Source: Acidimicrobiales bacterium (GTDB lineage: Bacteria > Actinomycetota > Acidimicrobiia > Acidimicrobiales > Acidimicrobilacustridaceae). From it: DNA of 7,588 nt. How positions within the stretch are numbered: the stretch's first letter is position 1; every line of letters starts with the position of its first letter. Shown here piece after piece: positions 1 through 5,955 of this stretch. Position numbers and translations under genes: made by a program. The notes under the pieces were generated by a model. The model was not told where the DNA came from. It saw only the letters and a program-made list of their open reading frames with translations, and made no database searches. The stretch covers positions 1-7,588 of the forward strand of contig JALQSZ010000070.1 in assembly GCA_023264135.1 (NCBI GenBank), written 5' to 3'.

Positions 1-1236
1 GGCGCCAGCACGCGCGAGTGCCTTGTCGACTCCGATCTTCTTCAATCGAGAATGCGCAAAATCGAGAGCTTCGAGGTTTGTGAGATCTGAAAGCGCAACT
101 GCTCGTTCTGCAGCTCGTCCGATCACCCGATATGCGCCGTCGTCTTCGCGTTCGATACGAATACCTTCGGGAATAGGTCGGTGCACGACGAAGCCGTCGA
201 GTTCGGGCTCTACAGAGCGGGCGCCTCGAACCTCTTCGGCCATTCGACCGACGAGTCGTGAAAGTCCAGCACCAGTAATTGCCGAAATACTCAGATCGAG
301 TTCAAGTCCATCTTCGGTGACCGAAGGCTTGCCCGATTCGGCAATTGCCAACGCATCAGGAACAAGATCGGCGCGAGAACCAATGATGATGCGAGGACGT
401 TCGAGCAGTTCGGGTCGGTACGCGCCAAGCTCAGCAAGAAGGATTGCGGCTTGTTCCGAGGGTGTCTCCATCGTCATGCCCTCACGTCCACCGGCGAGAT
501 CAACCATCAGTACGAGCACGCGAGCACGCTCGACATGTCGGAGGAAACGATGGCCGAGACCACGTCCATCAGACGCACCTTCGATAAGTCCAGGAAGGTC
601 GGCAACGACGAATTCGAAGTTGTCCTCAACTCGAACGACGCCAAGATTGGGCTCGAGCGTGGTGAAGGGATAGTCGGCGATTTTGGGCTTGGCGGCCGAA
701 ATGCGAGAGATGAGGGTGGACTTGCCCACACTCGGGAAACCAACGAGCGCAACGTCGGCCATCAACTTGAGTTCAAGATTGAGCCACCGCTCTTCACCGA
801 CTTCGCCTTGTTCAGCGAATGAAGGTGCTCGGCGAATGTTTGAAAGGAATCGGGCATTGCCCTTGCCGCCGCGACCGCCGGCGGCAGCCATCCAACGATC
901 GCCTTGGTGAACGAGATCGGCGAGCATTGTGCCTTCGAGATCGTGGACCACGGTGCCTTCGGGGACGTACACGATGAGATCGTCAGCGCCAGCCCCGTGC
1001 ATTTTCTTTCCCTGGCCGTGCACACCATTTTGGGCTCGACGGTGAGGATGGTCCTTGAAGGCAAGAAGAGAAGAAATATTGCGATCAGCCACCAGCCACA
1101 CATCGCCGCCGCGGCCGCCATCGCCGCCGTCGGGTCCACCCTTGGCCACATGCGCCTCACGACGGAACGCAACGCAGCCTGCGCCGCCATCTCCGCCTCG
1201 GACGTTTAGTTGGCACTCATCGATGAATCCGGACAC
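1..1236 (-). CDS. obgE: Obg/CgtA family GTPase, 3' end cut by window edge
   Basis: Essential cytoplasmic GTPase of the Obg/CgtA family, which binds the 50S subunit and acts in its late assembly and in stress control. Of the protein, 412 residues are visible, with no stop before the left edge. Residues 1-160 are the Gly-rich Obg fold (FIDECQLNVRGGDGGAGC near the start, then several GGxGG turns). The G domain follows: G1 GFPSVGKST at 166-174, switch I near YPFTTLEPNLG, G3 DLPG at 213-216, G5 SAITG. Residues from about 345 match the C-terminal OCT domain (RVIGRA, SDLTNLEAL, RLKKIGV); probably only 15-30 residues are missing. G4 is odd: SRAD at 287-290 replaces NKxD. The start is GTG at 1236; no other in-frame ATG or GTG was seen in the ~66 nt examined upstream. 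No Shine-Dalgarno is visible, but a TAGGCT hexamer lies 8 nt before GTG. The gene is divergent from dgt. Confidence 0.96.
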   Translation of the reverse strand, partial: MSGFIDECQLNVRGGDGGAGCVAFRREAHVAKGGPDGGDGGRGGDVWLVADRNISSLLAFKDHPHRRAQNGVHGQGKKMHGAGADDLIVYVPEGTVVHDLEGTMLADLVHQGDRWMAAAGGRGGKGNARFLSNIRRAPSFAEQGEVGEERWLNLELKLMADVALVGFPSVGKSTLISRISAAKPKIADYPFTTLEPNLGVVRVEDNFEFVVADLPGLIEGASDGRGLGHRFLRHVERARVLVLMVDLAGGREGMTMETPSEQAAILLAELGAYRPELLERPRIIIGSRADLVPDALAIAESGKPSVTEDGLELDLSISAITGAGLSRLVGRMAEEVRGARSVEPELDGFVVHRPIPEGIRIEREDDGAYRVIGRAAERAVALSDLTNLEALDFAHSRLKKIGVDKALARAGA

Positions 1237-1244
1237 AACCGGAG

Positions 1245-1250
1245 AGCCTA
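1245..1250 (-). promoter_or_regulatory. Possible -10 element for a leaderless obgE transcript
   Basis: On the minus strand this reads TAGGCT, fitting the loose actinobacterial TANNNT -10 pattern, and it ends 8 nt before the GTG start of obgE. There is no Shine-Dalgarno in that gap, so transcription could start at or near the GTG. No convincing -35 lies 16-18 nt upstream, and TANNNT is common by chance, so this is weak. Confidence 0.2.
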
Positions 1251-1258
1251 CGGGGTCT

Positions 1259-1272
1259 CGGGGTGCTCCCCG
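1259..1272. repeat. Short GC-rich hairpin in the obgE-dgt divergent gap
   Basis: Perfect 5-bp inverted repeat CGGGG-TGCT-CCCCG. It lies 23 nt upstream of the obgE GTG and directly abuts the next inverted repeat (1273-1286). It could be an RNA hairpin if the obgE transcript begins further upstream, or part of a protein-binding site. It is short and GC-rich, so chance is a real alternative. Confidence 0.3.
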
Positions 1273-1286
1273 CCGATAGATATCGG
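1273..1286. promoter_or_regulatory. Palindromic candidate operator between obgE and dgt
   Basis: CCGATA-GA-TATCGG is a perfect 6-bp inverted repeat with a 2-nt spacer, a shape typical of dimeric regulator sites. It is central in the 90-nt divergent gap, 36 nt upstream of obgE and 40 nt upstream of dgt, where one site could affect both genes. On the minus strand a TATCTA within it lies 16 nt after GCGACA, a poor sigma-70-like pair. No regulator is identifiable from the sequence. Confidence 0.3.
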
Positions 1287-1315
1287 TCGGCGCCTCGCTG
1301 TCGCACCGATGAGGC

Positions 1316-1319
1316 AGGA
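1316..1319 (+). promoter_or_regulatory. Ribosome binding site fixing the dgt start
   Basis: AGGA sits 7 nt before ATG 1327. This is the reason for preferring that start to in-frame ATGs at 1210 and 1309. The 1210 start would place 27 nt of dgt over the obgE coding region and add 39 residues with no family resemblance. Confidence 0.6.
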
Positions 1320-1326
1320 TTCGGTC

Positions 1327-2472
1327 ATGGAAGAGCAGTCCCCCGACCCCACCCCACTGCAGTTCGCCGACGAACCGACTCTGCGTCAGCAGGAGTGGGT
1401 GTCGACCATGCACGGGTCGGCATCGGACCATCTCGTCCTCGCTCATCGTGATGCCCCGCCGCCGCCGATCTCTGCGCATCTCGTTCTGCGAACCGATCGC
1501 GAATCACAATCGGCCGAGTTTCTCTCGGTTGGCGCAACCCAGGCCATCGGTGCCGGAAACCGAAAAATCGCCGAAGAGCCCGACGACTACCGCACGTGTT
1601 TCGAGCGCGACCGCGACCGCATTCTCCACTCCACCGCGTTTCGTCGCCTTGCCGGTAAGACGCAGGTCTTCGTCTTTCCCGACGATCACCAGCGCACACG
1701 TCTCACTCATGCCCTCGAGGTTGCGCAGGTCGCTACGGCAATTTCCCGAGCGCTTGGCCTCAACGTGGCCCTCACCGAGGCGATCGCCCTCGGACACGAC
1801 TGTGGGCACGGCCCCGGCGGCCATGCAAGCGAGGACGCCTTCGACACGTTCATCCCCGGTGGCTACCACCATGCGGTCTGGGGCGCCGATGTCGTACTCG
1901 AACCGCTCAATCTCTGCCTCGAGACCCTCGATGGCATTCGCAACCATTCCTGGTCTCGTCCAACGCCAATGACCCCCGAAGGTGTGGTCGTGAGTTGGGC
2001 CGACCGCTGCGCCTACAGCGCACACGACCTTGAAGACGCAATCAGCGCCGGCGTGGTCCAGCGCGCCGACCTCCCGGTTGAGGTCGCCGATGTTCTCGGC
2101 ACCACCCAACGTGAACAACTTCACGCATTGATCCTTGCGGTCATCAATTGCGCCACCACGACCGGCGTCATCGGCATGGACCCAACACATGCAGGCGCGC
2201 TCTCTGCACTTCGCTCGTTCAATTACGAGTTCATCTACAACCGGCCCGATTCCATCGCACAAGGGCGTTCGGTTATCGATGTGCTTACCGCACTCGTCGA
2301 GCATTTCATTGCCAATCCCAACGCCCTCCCCTCGGCCACCGGCGACGACCGAGTGACCGACGCGGTGAGCTATGTCGCCGGGATGACCGACCGCTTCGCG
2401 TTCGATACTGCGGTTCGCTTGCTCGATTGGCCCGCCGAACGACGACCTCGCGGCATCGACCTCAACGGCTAA
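1327..2472 (+). CDS. dgt: dGTPase-like HD-domain dNTP triphosphohydrolase
   Basis: Cytosolic HD-superfamily enzyme of the dGTP triphosphohydrolase family, which splits dNTPs into deoxynucleoside and triphosphate and so controls dNTP pools. It has 381 residues. Residues 1-50 are a poorly conserved, Pro-rich leader. The family core starts near LSVGAT (66) and runs through DDYRTCFERDRDRIL and the HSTAFRRLAGKTQVF block (101-115). The metal ligands are all visible: H128 in RLTHALEV, H157-D158 in GHDCGHGPGGH, and D226 in ADRCAYSAHDLEDA. The C-terminal blocks FNYEFIYNRP and VAGMTDRFA are intact, so the gene looks functional. Divergences are GYHHAVWGADVV where FEHNxQSxRVV is usual and PLNL for GLNL. 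Substrate preference (dGTP or general dNTP) cannot be told. It is the only plus-strand gene, and sampled stretches are richer in G+C than the neighbours. Confidence 0.92.
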   Translation: MEEQSPDPTPLQFADEPTLRQQEWVSTMHGSASDHLVLAHRDAPPPPISAHLVLRTDRESQSAEFLSVGATQAIGAGNRKIAEEPDDYRTCFERDRDRILHSTAFRRLAGKTQVFVFPDDHQRTRLTHALEVAQVATAISRALGLNVALTEAIALGHDCGHGPGGHASEDAFDTFIPGGYHHAVWGADVVLEPLNLCLETLDGIRNHSWSRPTPMTPEGVVVSWADRCAYSAHDLEDAISAGVVQRADLPVEVADVLGTTQREQLHALILAVINCATTTGVIGMDPTHAGALSALRSFNYEFIYNRPDSIAQGRSVIDVLTALVEHFIANPNALPSATGDDRVTDAVSYVAGMTDRFAFDTAVRLLDWPAERRPRGIDLNG

Positions 2473-2494
2473 TCACACGGCGAGCCGAAAACGA

Positions 2495-2522
2495 CGAAAG
2501 CGGACCCGAAGGTCCGCTTTCG
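2495..2522. terminator. Bidirectional stem-loop terminator between dgt and rpmA
   Basis: A perfect 12-bp stem, CGAAAGCGGACC paired with GGTCCGCTTTCG, is closed by a CGAA loop. It starts 22 nt after the dgt stop and 23 nt after the rpmA stop, so it is centred between two convergent genes. On the minus strand it is followed by a T-rich GTCGTTTTCGG, which suits the rpmA side. The plus-strand side has no real T tract. Confidence 0.8.
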
Positions 2523-2545
2523 AAACGAGTTCTTGACTGCGTCGT

Positions 2546-2797
2546 TCAGGCAGGAAGCACATCGACAAGCTTGCGACCCTTGCGGGATCCAAACTTGACG
2601 GTTCCTTCGGTAAGCGCGAACAGCGTGTCGTCGCCGCCACGGCCGACGTTCTCGCCGGGGTGGATGCGAGTGCCGCGCTGACGAACGATGATCGTGCCGG
2701 CGTTGACGGCCTGGCCGTCGAAACGCTTCACGCCAAGACGCTTGCTCTGGGAATCGCGGCCGTTACGGGTTGAACCGCCACCTTTGGTCTTTGACAT
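2546..2797 (-). CDS. rpmA: 50S ribosomal protein L27
   Basis: Bacterial L27, whose N-terminal tail reaches the peptidyl-transferase centre of the 50S subunit. It is complete at 83 residues, a normal length. Family blocks are visible: [20 protein letters not shown] (6-25), [28 protein letters not shown] and [10 protein letters not shown]. The start is typical MSKTKGGGS, without the cleavable N-terminal extension of many Firmicutes, and accordingly no Prp protease gene lies between rplU and rpmA. Positions 2-4 are S-K-T where A-H-K is common. GAAGGG 7 nt before ATG, inside the end of rplU, is a good Shine-Dalgarno. It lies 3 nt after rplU and is surely cotranscribed with it. The stem-loop downstream ends the transcript. 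Confidence 0.98.
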   Translation of the reverse strand: MSKTKGGGSTRNGRDSQSKRLGVKRFDGQAVNAGTIIVRQRGTRIHPGENVGRGGDDTLFALTEGTVKFGSRKGRKLVDVLPA

Positions 2798-2800
2798 GGC

Positions 2801-3106
2801 TCAGCCCTTCTTGATGCCGGTGATCTCGATCGTCGCGTAGTGCTGACGATGACCCCAACGACGACGTTCGTTGGCCTTGTTCTTGTAGGTGAAGCCGATG
2901 ACCTTGGGACCCTTGGCCGCGCCGACAACCCGAGCGGAAACGCTGGCACCAGCCAGCTGCGCGGGAGTAGCGAGGACGGTGTCACCGTCGACAACGAGCA
3001 CGGGAGTGAGGGTGACCTCATCAGCCTCGCCGAGGCGTTCGACATCAAGTCGTTGGCCTTCTTCGACGCGGTACTGCTTGCCACCTGTCTGGATCACGGC
3101 ATACAT
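2801..3106 (-). CDS. rplU: 50S ribosomal protein L21
   Basis: Bacterial L21, a 23S rRNA-binding 50S protein. It is complete at 101 residues, the usual length. It opens with the hallmark MYAVIQTGGKQYRVEEGQ and carries VEKL-like VERLGEADEV, then the C-terminal rRNA-binding block KVIGFTYKNKANERRRWGHR and HYATIEITGI. It is followed 3 nt later by rpmA, the universal pairing. The ATG has no recognisable Shine-Dalgarno; the preceding bases are TGCACCCCT, and TAGAGT lies just upstream, so the message may be leaderless. It is separated by 68 nt from the rne stop, which leaves room for its own promoter. Confidence 0.98.
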   Translation of the reverse strand: MYAVIQTGGKQYRVEEGQRLDVERLGEADEVTLTPVLVVDGDTVLATPAQLAGASVSARVVGAAKGPKVIGFTYKNKANERRRWGHRQHYATIEITGIKKG

Positions 3107-3115
3107 AGGGGTGCA

Positions 3116-3121
3116 ACTCTA
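3116..3121 (-). promoter_or_regulatory. Possible -10 element for rplU-rpmA
   Basis: On the minus strand this reads TAGAGT (TANNNT type), ending 9 nt before the rplU ATG in a leader with no Shine-Dalgarno. That spacing would start transcription at or a few bases before the ATG. The -35 region 17 nt upstream (TTCGTT) is poor. The rest of the 68-nt gap holds only a small TGAGG-CCT-CCTCA repeat over the rne stop codon and no convincing terminator. Confidence 0.25.
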
Positions 3122-3174
3122 GCCCCACCAGCCCAAAGAACGAAACCCGGGTCCGGAACGGCGTTGAGGAGGCC

Positions 3175-5208
3175 TCAGACCAGAAGATCCGGGTCGATCC
3201 GGACTCCCCGACCTTCGCAATCGGGACATTGTGTGGCGAAGGACTCGAGCAGCCCCTCCCCGATGCGTTTCCGCGTCATTTCGACCAGACCCAACTCGGA
3301 GATATCGAAGACCTGGGTCCGGGTCTTATCCCGAGCCAGGGCGTCTCGGAAGACGCGGACGACGTCGTCGCGGTTGCCCTTGATCTCCATATCGATGAAG
3401 TCGATAACGATGATGCCTCCGATGTCGCGGAGACGAAGTTGCTTCGCGATTTCAACGGCCGCTTCAAGGTTGTTCCGGTAGACGGTTTCTTCGAGGCTCT
3501 TCGAGCCAACGTTCTTGCCGGTATTCACATCGATCACGGTCAACGCTTCAGTGTGTTCGATGATCAGCGAGCCACCGGAAGGCAACCAAACTTTCCGATC
3601 GAGTGCCTTGTGTACTTGTTCATGAACGTGATGGCGTTCGAAGATCGACAACGGTTCGACAGAACGGTCGTAGTACTCGATGCGATCAGCGAGAGCTGGA
3701 GAGATGCTCGACACGTAGTCGCGAACATCGTTGTACAGCGCTTCGTCATCAATAACGACGCTTCGGTAATTGTCGTTGAATTCTTCACGAATGACACGCA
3801 CGGCCATATCTGGTTCGCGATAGAGAAGCGCAGGCGCTTGAGCAGAATTCGCAAGGGCTTCGATTTGATCCCATTGCGACAAGAGTCGACGCACGTCAGA
3901 AGAAATCTCCTCGGATGTCACGCCTTCGGCAGCAGTACGCACGATGACGCCGTGCTGCGGTGGTTTCACCTTGTCGAGGATGTTGCGCAAACGCTTCCGT
4001 TCGCTGTCATCGAGACGCTTTGAAATGCCGTACGTGCTCGAGTTCGGAATGAGCACCACGAAACGACCAGGGAGAGAAACTTCCTGGGTGAGTCGGGCAC
4101 CCTTGTGAGCAATCGGATTCTTCGTGACCTGACAAATAATCGTTTGGCGAGGTTTCAGGATTTGCTCAATGCGAGCGTTTGACGCACCGCCTTCAACATC
4201 TTCTGCATCGAACTGCACATCACCTCGATACAAAACCGCGTTCTTCGGCGTTGCGATATCGACAAACGCGGCTTCCATACCGGGAAGCACGTTCTGCACC
4301 TTGCCGAGATAGATGTTGCCGTGAATCTGGGCAACATCGTCGGCCGGGCGCGAGACGTAATGCTCGATCAGATTGCGCCCCTCGAGCACCGCGATTTGCG
4401 TTGCTTCGGGACGAACGCTGACAGCCATCATGTAACGACCGACGGGGCGACCTTTGCGCTCGCGACCCTTGCGTTTTTCCAGGGTCTCGTCATCGAGATC
4501 TGGTCCGTCGCCTCCGAGAATCGCTTCGACAGGTCGGGGCGTTCCGGTCTTCTTCTGCTGCTGGCCCTTGGTTTGTTGACCGGCGTTCTGGCCTTGCTGC
4601 TGGGACTGTTGGTTGTTCTGGCCCTGCTGTTGGCCGCCACCGCCACCGCCTCGACCACGACCACCGCGTCGACGACGATTGCCGCTTCGGGCCTGACCTG
4701 TCACCTGCCCATCGGTCTTGGGTGCGTCGGCAGTCTCGGGCGCATCTGCAGCTGGCGCTGGACGGCTGTCACCGATCTGCGGCTTCTTTACCAACGCTTC
4801 CTCGGCAGCGGCCGCGTCACGAGGACGATTCTGCGAGGTGCGCTTTGGAAGCTCATCGGGCTGGCGCTCCAAATCGGGCGCGCCGGTCTCGGTGGTGTCG
4901 CCTGCATCGGAACTCGCCGATGCAGCACCTTGACCTCCACCGGAACGATTTCGATTGCGACCGCCGCGAGAACCGCGTCGGCGACGCGGGCGATTGACGC
5001 CTTCTCCCGTCGAGGAGCCGTCTGTTGCACCCGAGGTCGTAGGCTCGCCGCCAGGCGATGTCGCTGGGGTTTCCCCGGAGGGCTGACGTGATTGTGCGTT
5101 CGACGACGAGTTAGCCGGAGATGCGGGAGCTTCCGGCGTGGTGTCGCGTTGCGGACGTGGCTGATTGTTCGGCGTTGAGTCGCCGGGTTCGACCGTTTGG
5201 TCGGACAT
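3175..5208 (-). CDS. rne: Ribonuclease E/G family endoribonuclease
   Basis: Single-strand endoribonuclease of the Rne/Rng family, for rRNA processing and mRNA decay. It has 677 residues. Residues 1-265 are disordered and low in complexity: Ser/Thr/Pro/Gly, two Arg/Gly patches (RPRRRRGSRGGRNRNR at 73-88, RRRRGGRGRGGGGGG at 178-192) and a Gln-rich run at 193-219. The catalytic core starts near 270; the S1 domain includes GNIYLGKVQNVLPGMEAAFVD. Then come the RNase H-like and DNase I-like parts, with catalytic Asp in DVNTGKNVG (D560) and in VIDFIDM (D603/D606). The Zn-link CPDCEGRG (C661, C664) closes the core and the protein stops 13 residues later, so it has no C-terminal scaffold. A long N-terminal extension is the pattern known from actinobacterial RNase E. 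GAAGGGA 8 nt before ATG supports the start. It lies 15 nt after the DUF2344 gene, likely in one operon. Whether rne or rng is the better symbol cannot be settled. Confidence 0.96.
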   Translation of the reverse strand: MSDQTVEPGDSTPNNQPRPQRDTTPEAPASPANSSSNAQSRQPSGETPATSPGGEPTTSGATDGSSTGEGVNRPRRRRGSRGGRNRNRSGGGQGAASASSDAGDTTETGAPDLERQPDELPKRTSQNRPRDAAAAEEALVKKPQIGDSRPAPAADAPETADAPKTDGQVTGQARSGNRRRRGGRGRGGGGGGQQQGQNNQQSQQQGQNAGQQTKGQQQKKTGTPRPVEAILGGDGPDLDDETLEKRKGRERKGRPVGRYMMAVSVRPEATQIAVLEGRNLIEHYVSRPADDVAQIHGNIYLGKVQNVLPGMEAAFVDIATPKNAVLYRGDVQFDAEDVEGGASNARIEQILKPRQTIICQVTKNPIAHKGARLTQEVSLPGRFVVLIPNSSTYGISKRLDDSERKRLRNILDKVKPPQHGVIVRTAAEGVTSEEISSDVRRLLSQWDQIEALANSAQAPALLYREPDMAVRVIREEFNDNYRSVVIDDEALYNDVRDYVSSISPALADRIEYYDRSVEPLSIFERHHVHEQVHKALDRKVWLPSGGSLIIEHTEALTVIDVNTGKNVGSKSLEETVYRNNLEAAVEIAKQLRLRDIGGIIVIDFIDMEIKGNRDDVVRVFRDALARDKTRTQVFDISELGLVEMTRKRIGEGLLESFATQCPDCEGRGVRIDPDLLV
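4549..4632 (-). repeat. Gln/Gly/Asn-rich low-complexity tract inside rne
   Basis: Codes residues 193-220 of the RNase, an imperfect run of QQQGQN-like units. The DNA is rich in CAG/CAA codons and prone to slippage, so its length may vary between strains. The opposite strand reads as a false Leu-rich hydrophobic protein. Confidence 0.7.
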
Positions 5209-5223
5209 GGTGTCGTTCCCTTC

Positions 5224-5955
5224 TCATCGCGCTCCCGCATTCGCAGGTGCGCGTGACGTCGCGTGGGCCGGGATCGGTTCCCGTCTCGCGCCGTCAGTGA
5301 TGATCCATTGATGTGTTCTGCAGACGCGCCCCTCGTTGCGAGGCGGGTCGAACGCGGCCAGAAGTTCTGAAGGCCGCACGGAGCGGGGCTGGGTTGCCAG
5401 CTCGGCTTCGAGGAGTGCTCCCTGTTCGGGAGCGTCTGAAGGTGTTGCACCGACAACCCGGAGGCTGACAATGCCGGGCCGAATGTCATCGGACACCTTC
5501 TTGCCTTTCCGTTCCCGGGTCACCGGAAGCGTGGAGGCATCGAGCATGGTGGCGACATTGGCTTCGAGTTCCTCGGGGCTCACCCCGGGAAGTTCGATGA
5601 GCCACGTGCACACCGTGACTGCCTCTTGGAGAGACAGTTCAGAACGTTCGATGATCGAAACCGCTTCGACATCGACTCCCGGAGGGAGGAACGGCGTAAG
5701 CCGCTCGGGCAATGTCTCAAGATCGAGTGCGGAAGCGTCGGGCTCACGCAGATCGATATCGAGGTACTCCCCCAGCGACTCATGGCCAGTGGAAAGCGCC
5801 AATCCGAAATGCATCTTCGGACGGGGTGAAAAACCTTCGGTGATCGCAACTGGAAGTTCGGCTCGTCGGAGCGCACGCTCCCAGCAACGAGCCATATCTC
5901 GATGACTCGAGAATCGGATCTTGCCGGTCTTTGAGAATCGGACGCGAATTCGCAT
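5224..5955 (-). CDS. DUF2344 / TIGR03936 radical SAM-linked protein
   Basis: A 243-residue protein of the DUF2344 (TIGR03936, radical SAM-linked) family; its biochemical role is not established to my knowledge. The N-terminal half is strongly typical: IRVRFSKTGKIRFSSHRDM (residues 2-20), ALRRAELPVAITEGFSPRPK, then LALSTGHESLGEYLDIDL. The C-terminal third is less conserved and ends in an Ala/Pro/Arg-rich tail. No signal peptide or membrane segment is seen, so it should be cytosolic. The start at ATG 5955 is chosen because the family match begins there and because it overlaps the stop of the radical SAM gene as TAATG, with GGAG 10 nt upstream. A longer reading from ATG 6093 would add 46 residues inside the neighbouring gene and is unlikely. 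In other bacteria this domain is often fused to the radical SAM protein; here the two are separate but coupled. rne follows after 15 nt. Confidence 0.93.
   Translation of the reverse strand: MRIRVRFSKTGKIRFSSHRDMARCWERALRRAELPVAITEGFSPRPKMHFGLALSTGHESLGEYLDIDLREPDASALDLETLPERLTPFLPPGVDVEAVSIIERSELSLQEAVTVCTWLIELPGVSPEELEANVATMLDASTLPVTRERKGKKVSDDIRPGIVSLRVVGATPSDAPEQGALLEAELATQPRSVRPSELLAAFDPPRNEGRVCRTHQWIITDGARREPIPAHATSRAPANAGAR

Noticed and set aside
23..673. Plus-strand open frame of 216 codons, rich in Ser and Arg
   Set aside because: Antisense to the Obg G domain and OCT domain; composition is typical of a shadow frame.
1081..1160. GCC/CCG-rich trinucleotide-like run suggesting a DNA repeat
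   Set aside because: It encodes the conserved Gly-rich turns of the Obg fold (GGPDGGDGGRGGD), so it is protein constraint rather than a separate repeat.
1210..1326. 39-residue upstream extension of dgt from ATG 1210
   Set aside because: It would overlap the obgE start codon region, has no family similarity and no good ribosome site, whereas ATG 1327 has AGGA at 7 nt.
1504..2304. Minus-strand open frame of 266 codons
   Set aside because: Lies wholly opposite dgt, whose HD motifs are unambiguous; it is a shadow of G+C-rich codon use.
3107..3174. Possible L21-type RNA leader or terminator between rne and rplU
   Set aside because: Only tiny repeats (TGAGG/CCTCA, CCGG pairs) were found; no stable stem with a T tract or recognisable leader structure.
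3229..4023. Plus-strand open frame of 264 codons
   Set aside because: Antisense to the RNase E/G catalytic core, resembling no family I recognise; the core motifs DVNTGK and VIDFIDM lie on the minus strand here.
4321..5091. Plus-strand open frame of 256 codons with a Leu-rich, membrane-like stretch
   Set aside because: It is the antisense reading of the Gln/Gly-rich part of rne. CAG/CAA codons read backwards give Leu, so the hydrophobic run is an artefact; rne has clear family motifs on the other strand.
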